From Combretum micranthum (taxonomy: Eukaryota > Streptophyta > Magnoliopsida > Myrtales > Combretaceae): 64,000 nucleotides of DNA. A program made the position numbers and the translations under genes. The notes beneath the pieces were generated by a model that saw only the letters and a list, made by a program, of their open reading frames with translations, made no database searches and had not been told where the DNA came from. Positions 14,010 through 24,949 of this stretch are shown piece by piece; within the stretch, counting starts at the first letter, position 1; every line of letters starts with the position of its first letter. The stretch lies in assembly GCA_024138025.1 (NCBI GenBank), contig JAMXBD010000092.1, positions 186,001-250,000 of the forward strand, read 5' to 3'.

Positions 14010-14094
14010 ATTGCATCATAGCGCACCATTGCATCATGGTAAAGTCATTGCATCATGACTTGGTTAAGCGCCTAACTAACATGTCATTGCATCA
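14010..14094. repeat. Four ATTGCATCAT repeats at 18-38 bp spacing in Tekay LTR
   Basis: ATTGCATCAT occurs at 14010, 14028, 14047 and 14085, giving spacings of 18, 19 and 38 bp, close to multiples of 19. The same four copies are kept in the 5' LTR near 21680-21770. It is a short minisatellite or clustered regulatory motif. Confidence 0.8.
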
Positions 14095-14531
14095 TGACAG
14101 ATTTGCTGCTCCTCGAACCAGATTAAACAACGTAATAGACATCCAATTCATTCAAATGTTAAGTCAAATCGATTTAAATCATAGGAATGCCTATTCCTAG
14201 CAATCATCAAACAAGTTATTGCGTACCTGAACCCATTAGTATATAACTAGGATCTCTCGGTGAAGAACTAACCGAAGAAGCCTTAACTGAAATAGAAATA
14301 TCACAATAATCAATAAATCAATAAATATAGATTCCATTCTAACAATTATACCCATATTATCTCTATATATCACAAATAAATCAAAGAAATTCAAATAATT
14401 GAATACAAAGTCATAAATAAGCATTTAAACATCCTATTGTATCCTAGATCGCTTAATAAATACTTAATTGCTCAAATAACAAACTTAGGAAAATTTTAGA
14501 AAAAGTTTTTAAATTTCAAAAGCGCAGGGGA

Positions 14532-14965
14532 TACGCCGGCAGCCAAAGCCGGCGGCTTTGAGCCGGTGTTTGATACTCTGAAAATCAACACTGCCAACGT
14601 TGGTAGTGTTCAAGGGTACGCCGACTGCCTTGCATTCTACGCCGGCGGCCTTGAGCCGCGCGTGGAATCCAAAACTCAAAATTTTCAAAACGTCCAGAGA
14701 GGTCTAAGCTGTCCACTTACCCAGATACACTGGCAGCTTTGACACATACGCCGGCGGCTTTGATTCCTAGCGGCCAGCGTACAATATGAATGAAAGAACG
14801 CCGGCTGACTTTCCTAGCGAAAGCCGGCGGTGTAGAAACTCAAATTGCCGGCGTACGTTTTGAAGAACAAACGCTGGCAATTTTTATTATAAAAGCGGCG
14901 GTGTTAAGAAATTTGAATCCAACGCTGCCTCTACGCCGGCGGCATTAAATTCCAAGGTGCCGGCG
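14532..14965. repeat. GCCGGC-rich module in Tekay 3' LTR
   Basis: Copies of CGCCGGCGGC and CCGGCGTAC recur at irregular spacing in otherwise AT-rich DNA. The hairpin AAAGCC-GGC-GGCTTT lies at 14545-14559. The counterpart in the 5' LTR is about 22195-22632. Confidence 0.85.
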
Positions 14966-15925
14966 TACGTTTTAAAAATAGGCTTAAATGAAAAACACAA
15001 ATCCCTTGTTTTTCTACTTTGAAAAAATTCAATCCTAAAACACTTTAAAACCTTCCTCAACTACATTTTCAACCTCATATACTAACCTCTACCTACACTA
15101 CTCAATCTTAGCAACTCAACACAAGAAATCAATACAATTAAATACTTCAAATTTCAATTCAATCCATTCTAAATTTTCCTACACAAATCTTCTTCACATC
15201 CTCCCAACACTTCATATCACTTCAACAATACATACACAACCTCTCATACTCATATAACACATTTCTAGCTCATCCCAAGCATGAACAAACAATTTAGATA
15301 ACATTAAACTCATTTCATCCAATAATTCATACAACCACTTCAAGAAAGAAAAACAAAACAAAAATCACAATTAAATCAACTCACATACATATACTTTGTC
15401 TTGAGAAGGACTTTGATTTTTAAAACTTGATATTGATCTTGACTTGAGCTTGGAAATGGAATGGAAAGAGGAAGAAGAAAAGAAAGAAAGAAGAAGCAAA
15501 ATTCGTATAAAATATTAGGGCTGCAAAAAAGGAGCTCAATTAAGCATATTTATGCTTAAACATATTCCAAATTTACCCTAAGGCATATGCAACTTTAATT
15601 TGCAATTTGGGTGAATTTGAGTCTCATTTGGGCTTCATTTGGGGCATAAATGCTAACTTAATTAAAGAAAACTCTATCAACTAATCTTATGGAAAACCAA
15701 GATTAATTTTATAAATCTAACTTAACTAACACCTTAATGTATAAAAGACATAATTAATAATTTTATTACACACATTAATACATATAAAACAAAGATATTA
15801 ATTTCAATATATATATACAAAATAATTTTAGACTACTAGCAACACAACATGCTCATTCAATTCAACAATTTAAAAAATAAATAAACACATGGAATTTAAA
15901 TAGAATTGAAATCTAGGTCATTTCA

Positions 15926-15940
15926 TTCTTCCCTTCTTCA
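15926..15940 (-). other. Tekay polypurine tract
   Basis: Minus strand reads GAAGAAGGGAAGAA directly upstream of the 3' LTR start TGAAATGACC. Confidence 0.85.
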
Positions 15941-15973
15941 AGAAGTTTCGTCCCCGAAACTTAACTCACCTTC

Positions 15974-16231
15974 TTACTCAAAAAGTTCCGGATATTTCTG
16001 TCTCATTATTCTCACTTCCCAAACCGCTTCTCTTTCAGATTGGTTACTCCATTGGACCTTTACCATCGGTATGACTTTATTCCTCAATTCTTTGTCCATT
16101 TTTCCCAAAATTCTAATTGGCTTTTCCTCAGTAGTCAAATCTGGTAGTATCTCTGGTTGATTTGTGTCCAATATTGCGTCGGAATCAGATATATTTTCTA
16201 AGCTGAGACACATGAAAAACATTATGAACAC
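15974..16231 (-). pseudogene. Chromodomain end of Tekay polyprotein
   Basis: This is the C-terminal 85 residues of the chromovirus polyprotein, ending at a natural stop after YPELFE. Visible blocks are TEEKPIRILGK, ELRNKVIPMVKVQW and EAVWEVRIMRQKYPELF. These match the chromodomain tail of Tekay/Del chromoviruses, in which KVQW and the E-x-x-W block form the core. In this clade the domain is thought to tether integrase to modified histones and guide insertion into heterochromatin. Upstream, 16290-16526 holds the preceding integrase C-terminal part (RRRPLEFELGDHVFLKISP) in another frame. The domain itself is uninterrupted, but it is separated from integrase by frameshifts and cannot be made as one protein. 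Confidence 0.85.
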
Positions 16232-16289
16232 CTGACAAACTTGGTGGTAGCGCCAATCTATAAGCTAATGGCCCGATCGTTCCAATATT

Positions 16290-17101
16290 TCATATGGCCC
16301 AATGTATCTTGGATTCAATTTGCTCCTCACACAAATCTGAAAACTCCTTTAGTGGGGATATCTTGAGAAACACATGATCTCCAAGTTCAAACTCCAAAGG
16401 TCTTCTTCTCAAATCGGCATAACTTTTATATCGGTCTTGAGCAGCTTTCAATCTCTGTTTGATCATTTGAATCTTATCAACTGCTTGTTGTACCAAATCA
16501 GGTCCAATCAACACTCTCTCGCCCACTTCATCCCAATGTAAAGGAGATCTACATTTTCTCCATATAACGCTTCATACGGAGCCATCTGAATCGATGCCTG
16601 ATAACTATTATTGTAAGCAAATTCAACCAAAGGTAAGTGTTCATCCCAATTCCTTCCAAAATCCAATGCACAAGCTCTAAGCATATCTTCAAGAATTTGA
16701 ATTGTCCTTTCTGATTGCCCGTCAGTTTGTGGATGAAAAGCTGTACTAAATTGTAACTTTGTTCCAAGAGCTTCATGAAGACTTTTCCAGAATCGACTGA
16801 CAAATCTAGTATCTCTATCTGAAGTGATGGTCATTGGTATACCATGTAATCTCACTATCTCTCGAATGTAAATCTGAGCCAATCTTTCAAGTGAATACCC
16901 GACTCTCAGTGGAATGAAATGTGATGATTTCGTGAGTCGATCCACGATGATCCAAATCATTTCATTCTTGGCTACTGTCTTTGGTAAAGCCGTCACAAAA
17001 TCCATAGTTATCTCATCCCATTTCCATTCCGGAATTTCAATGGTTGCAATTCTCCTCCAGGCCGTTGATGCTCGATCTTCACTTGTTGACATACCAAACA
17101 C
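16290..17101 (-). pseudogene. Integrase of Tekay element
   Basis: This is the integrase core, which inserts retrotransposon cDNA into chromosomes. In the frame 17101-16508 the DDE triad is visible: Asp in WDEITMDFVTALPK, Asp in ITSDRDTRF, and Glu in HPQTDGQSERTIQ. It is followed by FAYNNSYQASIQMAPYEALYG. The frame then shifts into 16526-16290, which carries the GPDLVQQ to LGDHVFLKISP segment typical of the integrase C-terminus. The N-terminal HHCC zinc finger region upstream (about 17110-17330) is decayed and out of frame. The catalytic residues are kept, so the damage looks recent or partly due to assembly indels. It is a pseudogene part of the polyprotein. Confidence 0.88.
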
Positions 17102-17503
17102 TTAGAGACAAATCTTGCAATGTCCTTCTTCATTCCTTCCCACCAAAAATGTCGCTTCAAGTCTCGATACATCTTCGTGTTTCCGGATGAATTGAATATG
17201 AGGAGGAATGCGCTTCCTTCATAATTTGGTGTCTCAAATCATAGATCTGGTACATAAATTCTATCCTTGAACCTGATAATACCTTATCATCAATCCTCAT
17301 CTCTTTTCTCCTCTTTTTACCTATCTACTTTTCAATTTCTGGCTTCCAGGTTCTTCAAGTTGTCCTTGCTTGATTTGATCCAGAATCGTCGGTTGCAATG
17401 ATAAACTGCTAGCATAATGTCAACATTTTCCATAGCTATCTCAATATTCATCCTTTGAAGATCTTCTTGTAATTCCCGTTTGAGTAGTAAAAAGATTCCA
17501 CAT

Positions 17504-17975
17504 TCATCGTTTCTTTCTACTGAGCGCATCGGCTACCACATTAGCTTTTCCCGGGTGATACAAAATTTCAACATTGTAATCTTTGATTAACTCCAACCAC
17601 CTTCGTTGTCGCATGTTCAATTCCTTTTGAGTGAAAATGTATTTCAAACTCTTGTGATCCGTGAATATCTTACACTTTTCACCAAATAAATAATGTCTCC
17701 AAAGCTTCAATGCTAATACCACCGCGGCTACTCGAGATCATGAATTGGGTAATTCCTCTCATGGGCTTCAATTGTCTTGAGGCATAAGCTATGACTCGAT
17801 TATCTTGCATCAAAACACATCCGAGTCCTTGAAGTGAAGCATCACTATAAATCACGAACTCTTCTCCACTAACTGGTAATGCCAAAATCGGTGCAGAAAC
17901 CAATCGTTCCTTCAGCTCAAGAAAACTCCGATTACAATCTTCATCCCAATCAAACTTCACATATTTTCTCGTCAA
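17504..17975 (-). pseudogene. RNase H of Tekay element
   Basis: RNase H removes genomic RNA during reverse transcription. 17975-17679 carries FVIYSDASLQGLGCVLMQ with the first catalytic Asp (SDAS), and VIAYASRQLKP. A frameshift follows near 17720. 17722-17504 then carries [15 protein letters not shown], the catalytic [14 protein letters not shown] block, [13 protein letters not shown] and [14 protein letters not shown]. All these are standard Ty3/gypsy RNase H blocks in the right order. The segment between 17332 and 17500 continues toward integrase in yet another frame. It is non-functional because of the frameshift. Confidence 0.87.
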
Positions 17976-18034
17976 CTTAGTTAATGGTGAAGCGATTTTG
18001 GAAAAACCTTGTACAAATCTTCTATAATAGCTTG

Positions 18035-18795
18035 CTAACCCAGAAAACTTCGTACTTCCGTGACACTTGTCGGTGGTGGCCAGTCCAATACCGCTCTAAT
18101 CTTTTCCGGATCAACAGATATTCCTTCCTTTGTAATGATATGTCCCAAGAATGCAACTTCTCTCAACCAAAACTTGCACTTGCTAAATTTAGCATAAAGC
18201 TTCCTCTCTCTCAATCTTTGCAAACAAGTCTCAAATGTTTCTCATGTCTTCCACATTCTTTGAATACACCAATATATCATCAATGAAGACTATTACAAAT
18301 TGATAGATAATCCTTAAATACCCTATTCATCAAATCCATAAAAGCAGCAGGGGCATTTGTTAAACCGAAAGGCATAACCATAAACTCAAAATGTCCATAT
18401 CTTGTTCTGAAAGCAGTCTTGGATATATCTTGTTGCTTAATCTTGAGTTGATGATATCCGGATCTCAAATCTATCTTGGAAAACAATGCAGCATCTCTCA
18501 GTTGATCAAATAAATCATCAATTCGAGGAAGTGGATACTTGTTCTTGATTGTCACTTGATTTAATTCTCTATAGTCTATACACATTCTTAGACTTCCATC
18601 TTTCTTCTTAACAAACAATACCGGAGCACCCCAAGGAGAAATACTTGGACGAATAAACCCGAGGTGTTGTAATTCCTCCAACTGACTTTTCAATTCCTTC
18701 AACTCGGCCGGAGCCATACGATATGGAGCTTTAGAAATAGGTGTAGTTCCTGGTATCAAATCAATCCCAAAATCAATCTCCCTATCCGGTGGCAA
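18035..18795 (-). pseudogene. Reverse transcriptase of Tekay element
   Basis: The polymerase domain spans 18795-18280, continuing in another frame to 18035. Visible blocks include [83 protein letters not shown] and [21 protein letters not shown] frameshift lies just before the catalytic motif, which reads FIDD in the other frame at 18276-18287. The thumb and connection ([17 protein letters not shown] and TEVRSFLG) lie at 18223-18035. The sequence agrees with chromovirus RTs. One or two single-base shifts separate it from an open frame. Confidence 0.92.
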
Positions 18796-19111
18796 ACCGG
18801 GTAATTCATCAGGAAAAACATCAAAATTCCCTTACTACTGGCACCATATCAACTCGGAGTTCTTCACTACCCATTGTAGTTCTCATATCCTTCTCCCACA
18901 ATTCCATAGAATACATACTCCCGGTCTCCTTCTTTCCAACACATGAAGTAGTCTTCTACCTTCCAACTCAAAACTCACTTCCGCTTTACTACAATCTATG
19001 TAGCTTTGTAAAGATTAACCAATTCATTCCAAGAATAACATCAAAATCAATTAAAGGAAAACTAACATATCTATTGGCATGCTTTCATCAGAAATCACAA
19101 CATCAACATTC

Positions 19112-20606
19112 CTACATACACATGGCTCTTTGGATTGCACACCAAAAGGAGTTTACACTCATCACTCTATCATACAACACTTCAGAAGACAAACCACACT
19201 CATTCACAAAGCTTTCAGCAATACATGCATGAGTAGCACCAGTATCAATTAAAGTATATGCAGGATGATTTGCAATCTGTATTATACCTGCCAGTGTATC
19301 AACCGAAGGAGCTTTCTCACATTGTTGTAAAGCAAATACTCTAGCAGCTGTCATTCCCTTTCCAAAGTTCGGTCCTTCATTCCTAGGCTTTTCTTTACAA
19401 TTTGCCACATGATGACCTCTTTGTTGACAATGAGCACAAAAGATGGGCTTCAATTTAGGTTCAGGACAGTCAGAAGCTTTATGACCTACTTTCCCACATG
19501 CAAAGCAAGCTCCAGGAGTCCATTTACATTGAAATGATTCATGAGGCCCAAAACATATAGGGCATCGCCTATCAAATGGAATGGATGGCATAGAAGTCTT
19601 CCACTTGTCCCGAGCTTGGTTTCTTACCCAAATATGGTCGCTTGCCTTTGTTAACATTACCAAACCTTGAATAAGGAGTGTAGGATGTCACCGATCTCTT
19701 GCCCATAAATGTAGCACGTCTATCCCTCTGAGCTTTATTTTCATTATTAATTTGTTCCACTAACTTTGCCTTGATTACTGTTTCAGACAGTGTTGACAAT
19801 TGAAACTTCTTGACCTCACTCTTAATCTCCATGTTCAAGCCATCTTGAAACTTTTGAACCTTCATGCTCTCATCATTGTAACTTGTAGCAAATCTAAGCA
19901 ATCTGCAATATTCTGCATGATATTCTTCAACAGTTTTATTTCCTTGCCTTAGACTCAACCAACTCGATATCATTTGTTCCCGCACTGTGGATGGAATGTA
20001 TTGCAAGAAAAAGGCTTCCTTAAATCTGTTCCATGGTATCGGTCTTACATATCCTTCACTATTCAATCTCCACCAATTATATGCATCTCCCTTCAACATA
20101 TATATAGCCAAATCAACTTTCCTATGCTCAGGCACTTCACAAGCTGCAAACGCTTTCTCGAGCTCCACTATCCAACCTTCCGTTCGAGTGGATCCAAAAC
20201 AGTTCCATCAAAATCAGGTACCAGTCTGACAAAATCATGTAACTTGACTTGTTCATTCGGTCTCCCATTGGTACTTGTGGTTCTTCTCTCACAGTTGGTG
20301 GATGATATTGCTGCATAAATTGTTGTTGTTGTTGATACATCATTTGTTGGTACTGAACTATTGCAAACATATCTCGAAACATAGTGACACATTATTCGGA
20401 TCTCCAGTAGGCATCTGAGGCATAGCTGGATATGCTGGCATTTGAGGAGGCTGTGGATTTGGTGCAGTAGAAGCCGAAGCCGGTGATGGAGTCGAAGTAG
20501 AAGCTGGAATACTAGCTGATGCAGAAGCTGAAATAGTAGACTGAGAAGGAGGTGGCATACTTTCTCTTTCCGAAGATTGTCGGGTTACTCTTCGTGACCT
20601 ATCCAT
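19112..20606 (-). pseudogene. Gag and protease of Tekay element
   Basis: The polyprotein start is taken at 20606 (MDRSRRVTRQ), followed by a Ser/Pro/Ala-rich stretch and a Gln-rich stretch. The capsid region lies at 20168-19572 (AIYMLKGDAYNWWRLNSE, WNRFKEAFFLQYIPSTVREQ, VEEYHAEYCRLLRFA). In 19663-19112 two CCHC zinc knuckles are visible: CFACGKVGHKASDC and CAHCQQRGHHVANC. A protease active site, LIDTGATHACIAESF, follows. Gag packages the genomic RNA and the protease cuts the polyprotein. At least three frame changes occur near 20370, 20150 and 19600. After the protease centre the frame is lost again before RT. The PBS lies about 190 bp upstream. Confidence 0.88.
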
Positions 20607-20795
20607 CTTTTAAACAAACATGCAACATATGTATGACATATAATAATTTTACAAGGTCAAATCAATATCAAAACAATTAATAAACCAATTAGACATTAAA
20701 CATAAAACTTAATATAAACAAGTCCTATATATGTCTAACTAAACTCACCGCATCTAAGGTCAAGTCACCACTATTTAATCAAACAATTTCATAAA

Positions 20796-20811
20796 CATAG
20801 CTCTGATACCA
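20796..20811 (-). other. Tekay primer binding site, initiator tRNA-Met
   Basis: Minus strand reads TGGTATCAGAGCTATG, two bases inside the 5' LTR end. TGGTATCAGAGC is complementary to the 3' end of plant initiator tRNA-Met. Confidence 0.93.
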
Positions 20812-20813
20812 TC

Positions 20814-23605
20814 TGTAAAGACCCGACCTCTAAATCCCGAGACTTAGAGTACCGATCCCCAACCACATATAACGTTTTCACATTATATGTAAGGTTGTCC
20901 TAAAACTAACAGTTTATGAAAATTGTTTGATCAAAATCACTATAACTTTTAAAGAACTTTTAAACAAAACAAGATTGCTAACAAAAGCAATCTATACATA
21001 CATTTACATCATAAACATGTTTAGTGCCAATACAAGACACTACAAAATTACATGTTTTCTAAAACATAAGAATCCTAAAGGATCTTAAGGTCATTACAAA
21101 AATTGGCTTAACTAACAAGCCTTCTATACATAACTTTCCTTAGCAAAAAGTCTTCAAAAGTCCAGGGTGATCGGATCCTATTCGTCCCACTCATCCAGAA
21201 ATCTCTCGAAATCGGACCCATAGCCCAAGTCATCATAAAACTCGTCTCCAATACCTGCAAAGCAGCAAAAGTGAGCCAGAGGCCCAGTACACAATAACCA
21301 ATGCAAAAAAATCATCAATTGATGTAATGCATCAACAAGGTTATCTTTATTACATTTCTTTCACAAATCAACAAGAGGGTATTCAAACCCCGGTCACGCT
21401 TCGGGAATTCAGGGATCCTGAGTAACAGCAGCTGCTCAGGGGGTTGATATAAGCAGTCCGAATACTTATATCTCCTATATCTATTTCATGAAGATAATAG
21501 CTTCATTTAGGGTTTAAAAGCCGTTGCCCGACTCTACTTAAACTCAGTCCATAACATGAGCCTAGTTCACAAGTTCCCATAAACTTTGAACTAAATCATG
21601 GTATTTCCCCCTAAGTTTAAGCAAACGTTACTCAGATACTATTCCCCCTATCGGCTACCCACTTAACCAAAAGAATCGCTATTGCATCATAGCGTACCAT
21701 TGCATCATGGTAAAGTCATTGCATCATGACTTGGTTAAGCGCCTAACTAACATGTCATTGCATCATGACAGGTTTGCTGCTCCTCGGACCAGATTAAACA
21801 GCGTAATAGACATCCAATTCATTCAAATGTTAAGTCAAATCAATTTAAATCAATTAGGAATGCCTATTCCTAGCAATCATCAAACAAGTTATTGCGTACC
21901 TGAACCCGTTAGTATATAACTAGGATCTCTCGGTGAGAACTAACCGAAGAATCCTTAACTGAAATAGAAATATCACAATAATCAATAAATCAATATATAG
22001 ATTTCATTCTCACAATTATACATATTATCTCTATATATCACAATTAATCAAAGAAATTCAAATAATTGAATACAAAGTCATAAATAAGCATTTAAACATA
22101 TTATATCCTAAATCGCTTAATAAATACTTAATTGCTCAAATAACAAACTTCGGAAAATTTTAGAAAAAGTTTTTAAATTTCAAAAGCAAGGGGATACCGG
22201 CAGCCAAAGCCGGCGGCTTTGAGCCGGTGTTGATACTCTGAAAATCAACACTGCCAACGCTGCGGCAGTGTTCAAGGGTACGCCGTCTTGCATTCTACGC
22301 CGGCGGCCTTGAGCCGGCGTGGAATGCAAAACCCAAAATTTTCAAAACGTCCAGAGAGGTCTAAGCCATCCGCTTACCCAGATACGGGCAGCTTTGACAC
22401 ATACGCCGGCGGTTTGATTCCCAGCGGCCAGCGTACAATATGAATGAAGAACGACGGCTGACTTTCCTAGCGAAAGCCGGCGGCGTAGAAACTCAAATTG
22501 CCGGCGTACGTTCTGAAGAACAAATGCTGGCAATTTTTATTGTAAAAGCTGGCGGTGTTGTAAAGCGGTGTTAAGAAATTTGAATCCAATGCTGCCTCTA
22601 CGTCGGCGCATTGAATTCCCAGGTGCCGCGTACATTTTAAAAACAGGCTTAAACGAAAAACAAACAAATCCCCTATTTTTCTACTTTGAAAAATTCAATC
22701 CTAAAACACTTTAAAACCTTCCTCAACTACATTTTCAACCTCATATACTAACCTCTACCTACACTACTCAATCTTAGCAACTCAACACAAGAAATCAATA
22801 CAATTAAACACTTCAAATTTCACTTCAATCCATTCTAAATTTTCCTGCACAAATCTTCTTCACATCCTCCCAACACTTCATATCACTTCAACAATACATA
22901 CACGACCTCTCATACTCATATAACACATTCCTAGCTCATCTCAAGCATGAACAAACAATTTAGATAACATTAAACTCATTTCATCCAATAATTCATACAA
23001 CCACTTCAAGAAAGAAAAACAAAACAATAATCACAATTAAATCAACTCACATACATATACTTTGTCTTGAGAAGGACTTTGATTTTTAAAACTTGATATT
23101 GATCTTGACTTGAGCTTGGAAATAGAATGGAAAGAGGAAGAAGAAAAGAAAGAAAGAAGAAGCAAAATTCGTATAAAATATTAGGACTGCAAAAAGGGAG
23201 CTCAATTAAGCATAATTATGCATAAAACATATTCCAAATTTACCCCCTAAGGCATATGCAAATTTAATTTGCAATTTGGGTGAATTTGAGTCTCATTTGG
23301 GCTTCATTTGGGGCATAAATGCTAACTTAATTAAAGAAAACTCTATCAACTAATCTTATGGAAAACCAAGATTAATTTTATAAATCTAACTTAACTAACA
23401 CCTTAATGTATAAAAGACATAATTAATAATTTTATTACACCCACATTAATACATATAAAACAAAGATATTACTTTCAATATATATATATACAAAATAATA
23501 CATTTTAGACTACTAGCAACACAACCATGCTCATTCAATTCAACAATTTAAAATAAATAAATAAACACATGGAATTTAAATAGAATTGAAATCTAGGTCA
23601 TTTCA
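20814..23605 (-). mobile_element. Tekay 5' LTR
   Basis: The LTR is 2,792 bp and collinear with 13121-15925. Ends are TGTAAAG on plus at 20814 and TCATTTCA at 23605, followed by the duplication ATATA. Relative to the 3' LTR it has lost several short CG-containing pieces in its GC-rich module (about 22195-22632). Confidence 0.93.
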
Positions 23606-23674
23606 ATATATATACAGGCCGAGATAAAAAAAATAAAAATTAATAAAGATCAAATGAAAGCTGGCAGGATCTCT

Positions 23675-24949
23675 AGCTCTCTGGCCCTAGATTGGCTCTG
23701 CTACTATGCTCAGGAGTATGTCTCTGAGTGTCTCCTGGGCTAGCTGTCTGTGCATGCTCCGAACTGAGTTTATTTGTGTGATGTGACTCAGAGGAAGTCT
23801 CGTATGTCATCCCAGCTCCTATCTCTGGGCGCAAGCAGCAGATGGCCGTCTTCAATGCCTCAAAGATAGACTTTCTAAATTTCTTGTTTTTCTTTCTCTT
23901 CTTTTCCTGTCTATCCCTGAGCTCCTAACTTTGCTTCGTCAATTCTTGAACAACCAGCCTAAGCTGGTCCATACCATATGTAGAAGAAGTGCCTGTAAGA
24001 GGAGGAGGAGCAGATGTAGATGGGATCTCAAATGGAGCATCTCTAGGAAAGATATCCTAGAACTCGATCTCCTCCAGAACTGGTGGGTGAGCTCCTCTAG
24101 GGTTTTTCAGCAGTCCCCAGCCTCGGAATGGTGCCGATGAGATTTTCTTACTCTCAAATATCTCATCTTCTTATGGAGGCTCATAAATACCCATCCCCTT
24201 CAGCAATTTGGTGATGTAGCCACCACAACACAGGACTCGAGTCCTGGTATCATCTGCCTGCTTGTAGATGAAGTTCGCTATCTCCATCCCTAGATCAATC
24301 CTGTAGCCTCTGATAAGGCTAAACAAATAAAACATGTCGAAACTAGTCACCTTGCTGTGACTAGTTTTCTTGCAACTTAAGGTGTGTGCAAGAATATGAT
24401 GGAGTAGCTTGTGCTCAACAGCACCAAAAGAAGTGGCCAATGATTTGGAGGGACGAAAGGCTCATTTGCTCTATCAAGAGCAACCAACTGAAACTAGTAA
24501 GCCTCCTGAGTCATGTGATCATCTCCCTCAGGCCAACTGTTAGGTAGATTCCTATTCTCCTCTTCATCATACAATCCCAGTAGATGGCCCATCTGTTTCA
24601 GTTTAACTTCCCTGATTTCTCCAAATGCCTGGAACTGAAATGTGGACTCAGCTCTGTCAGGGATATTCTTCAAAGTGGACAAGAACTCAATAGTCAAGTT
24701 CTTGTATGCTGCCTCCCTGAAATTAAATAACCCGATCCAAGCTGGATCTTGGATCATCTCTCTAATCCTGTCAGAAATCCTGAACTCATCTAATAAACTT
24801 TAGTCCAAATACTGTGTGTTCAGGAAATCCATCTTCACAAGCCTCTTTTTTCTATCCTTTGCATATTGCTGACTAGACAGCATATTTCTGGTCTGAGAAC
24901 CAGATGTAGAGGCATTTGTAGTCTTTTGTCTCTTTTGTCTAGGAGCCAT
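23675..24949 (-). pseudogene. Athila env-like ORF, interrupted
   Basis: This is the extra ORF found after pol in Athila elements, called env-like because of its position. Its function is unproven. It starts MAPRQKRQKT at 24949, with a basic N-terminus. It continues through MDFLNTQYLD, IQDPAWIGLFNF, FREAAYKNLTIEFLSTL, FGEIREVKLKQMGHLLGLYD and SFDMFYLFSLIRGYRIDLGM, then a C-terminal Ser/His-rich tail ending SRANLGPES. Stops or shifts occur near 24800, 24480, 24170, 24060 and 23930. No signal peptide is evident. The start lies directly after truncated RNase H, so the usual pol-env spacer is missing. It ends about 70 bp from the Tekay insertion point. Confidence 0.75.

Larger units (their letters stand above)
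13121..15925 (-). mobile_element. Tekay 3' LTR
   Basis: The LTR is 2,805 bp. Plus orientation starts TGTAAAGACCCG and ends GGTCATTTCA, where it meets the PPT. It differs from the 5' LTR by scattered substitutions and many 1-10 bp indels, concentrated in the GC-rich module. Confidence 0.93.
13121..23605 (-). mobile_element. Tekay/Del-type chromovirus (Ty3/gypsy), complete but frameshifted
   Basis: The element is 10,485 bp with LTRs at 13121-15925 (3') and 20814-23605 (5'). LTRs start TG and end CA, and the flanks carry a perfect 5-bp duplication ATATA (13116-13120 and 23606-23610). The minus-strand order is 5' LTR, initiator-Met PBS, gag with two zinc knuckles, PR (DTGA), RT (FIDD), RNase H, integrase, chromodomain, PPT, 3' LTR. 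The order and the C-terminal chromodomain place it in the chromovirus clade. The long LTRs and the RT and chromodomain sequence fit Tekay/Del. The single gag-pol frame expected of the clade is broken in about ten places. It inserted into the older Athila element. Confidence 0.92.

Noticed and set aside
23931..24140. Plus-strand 69-codon frame
   Set aside because: It is opposite the Athila env-like ORF and has no domain.
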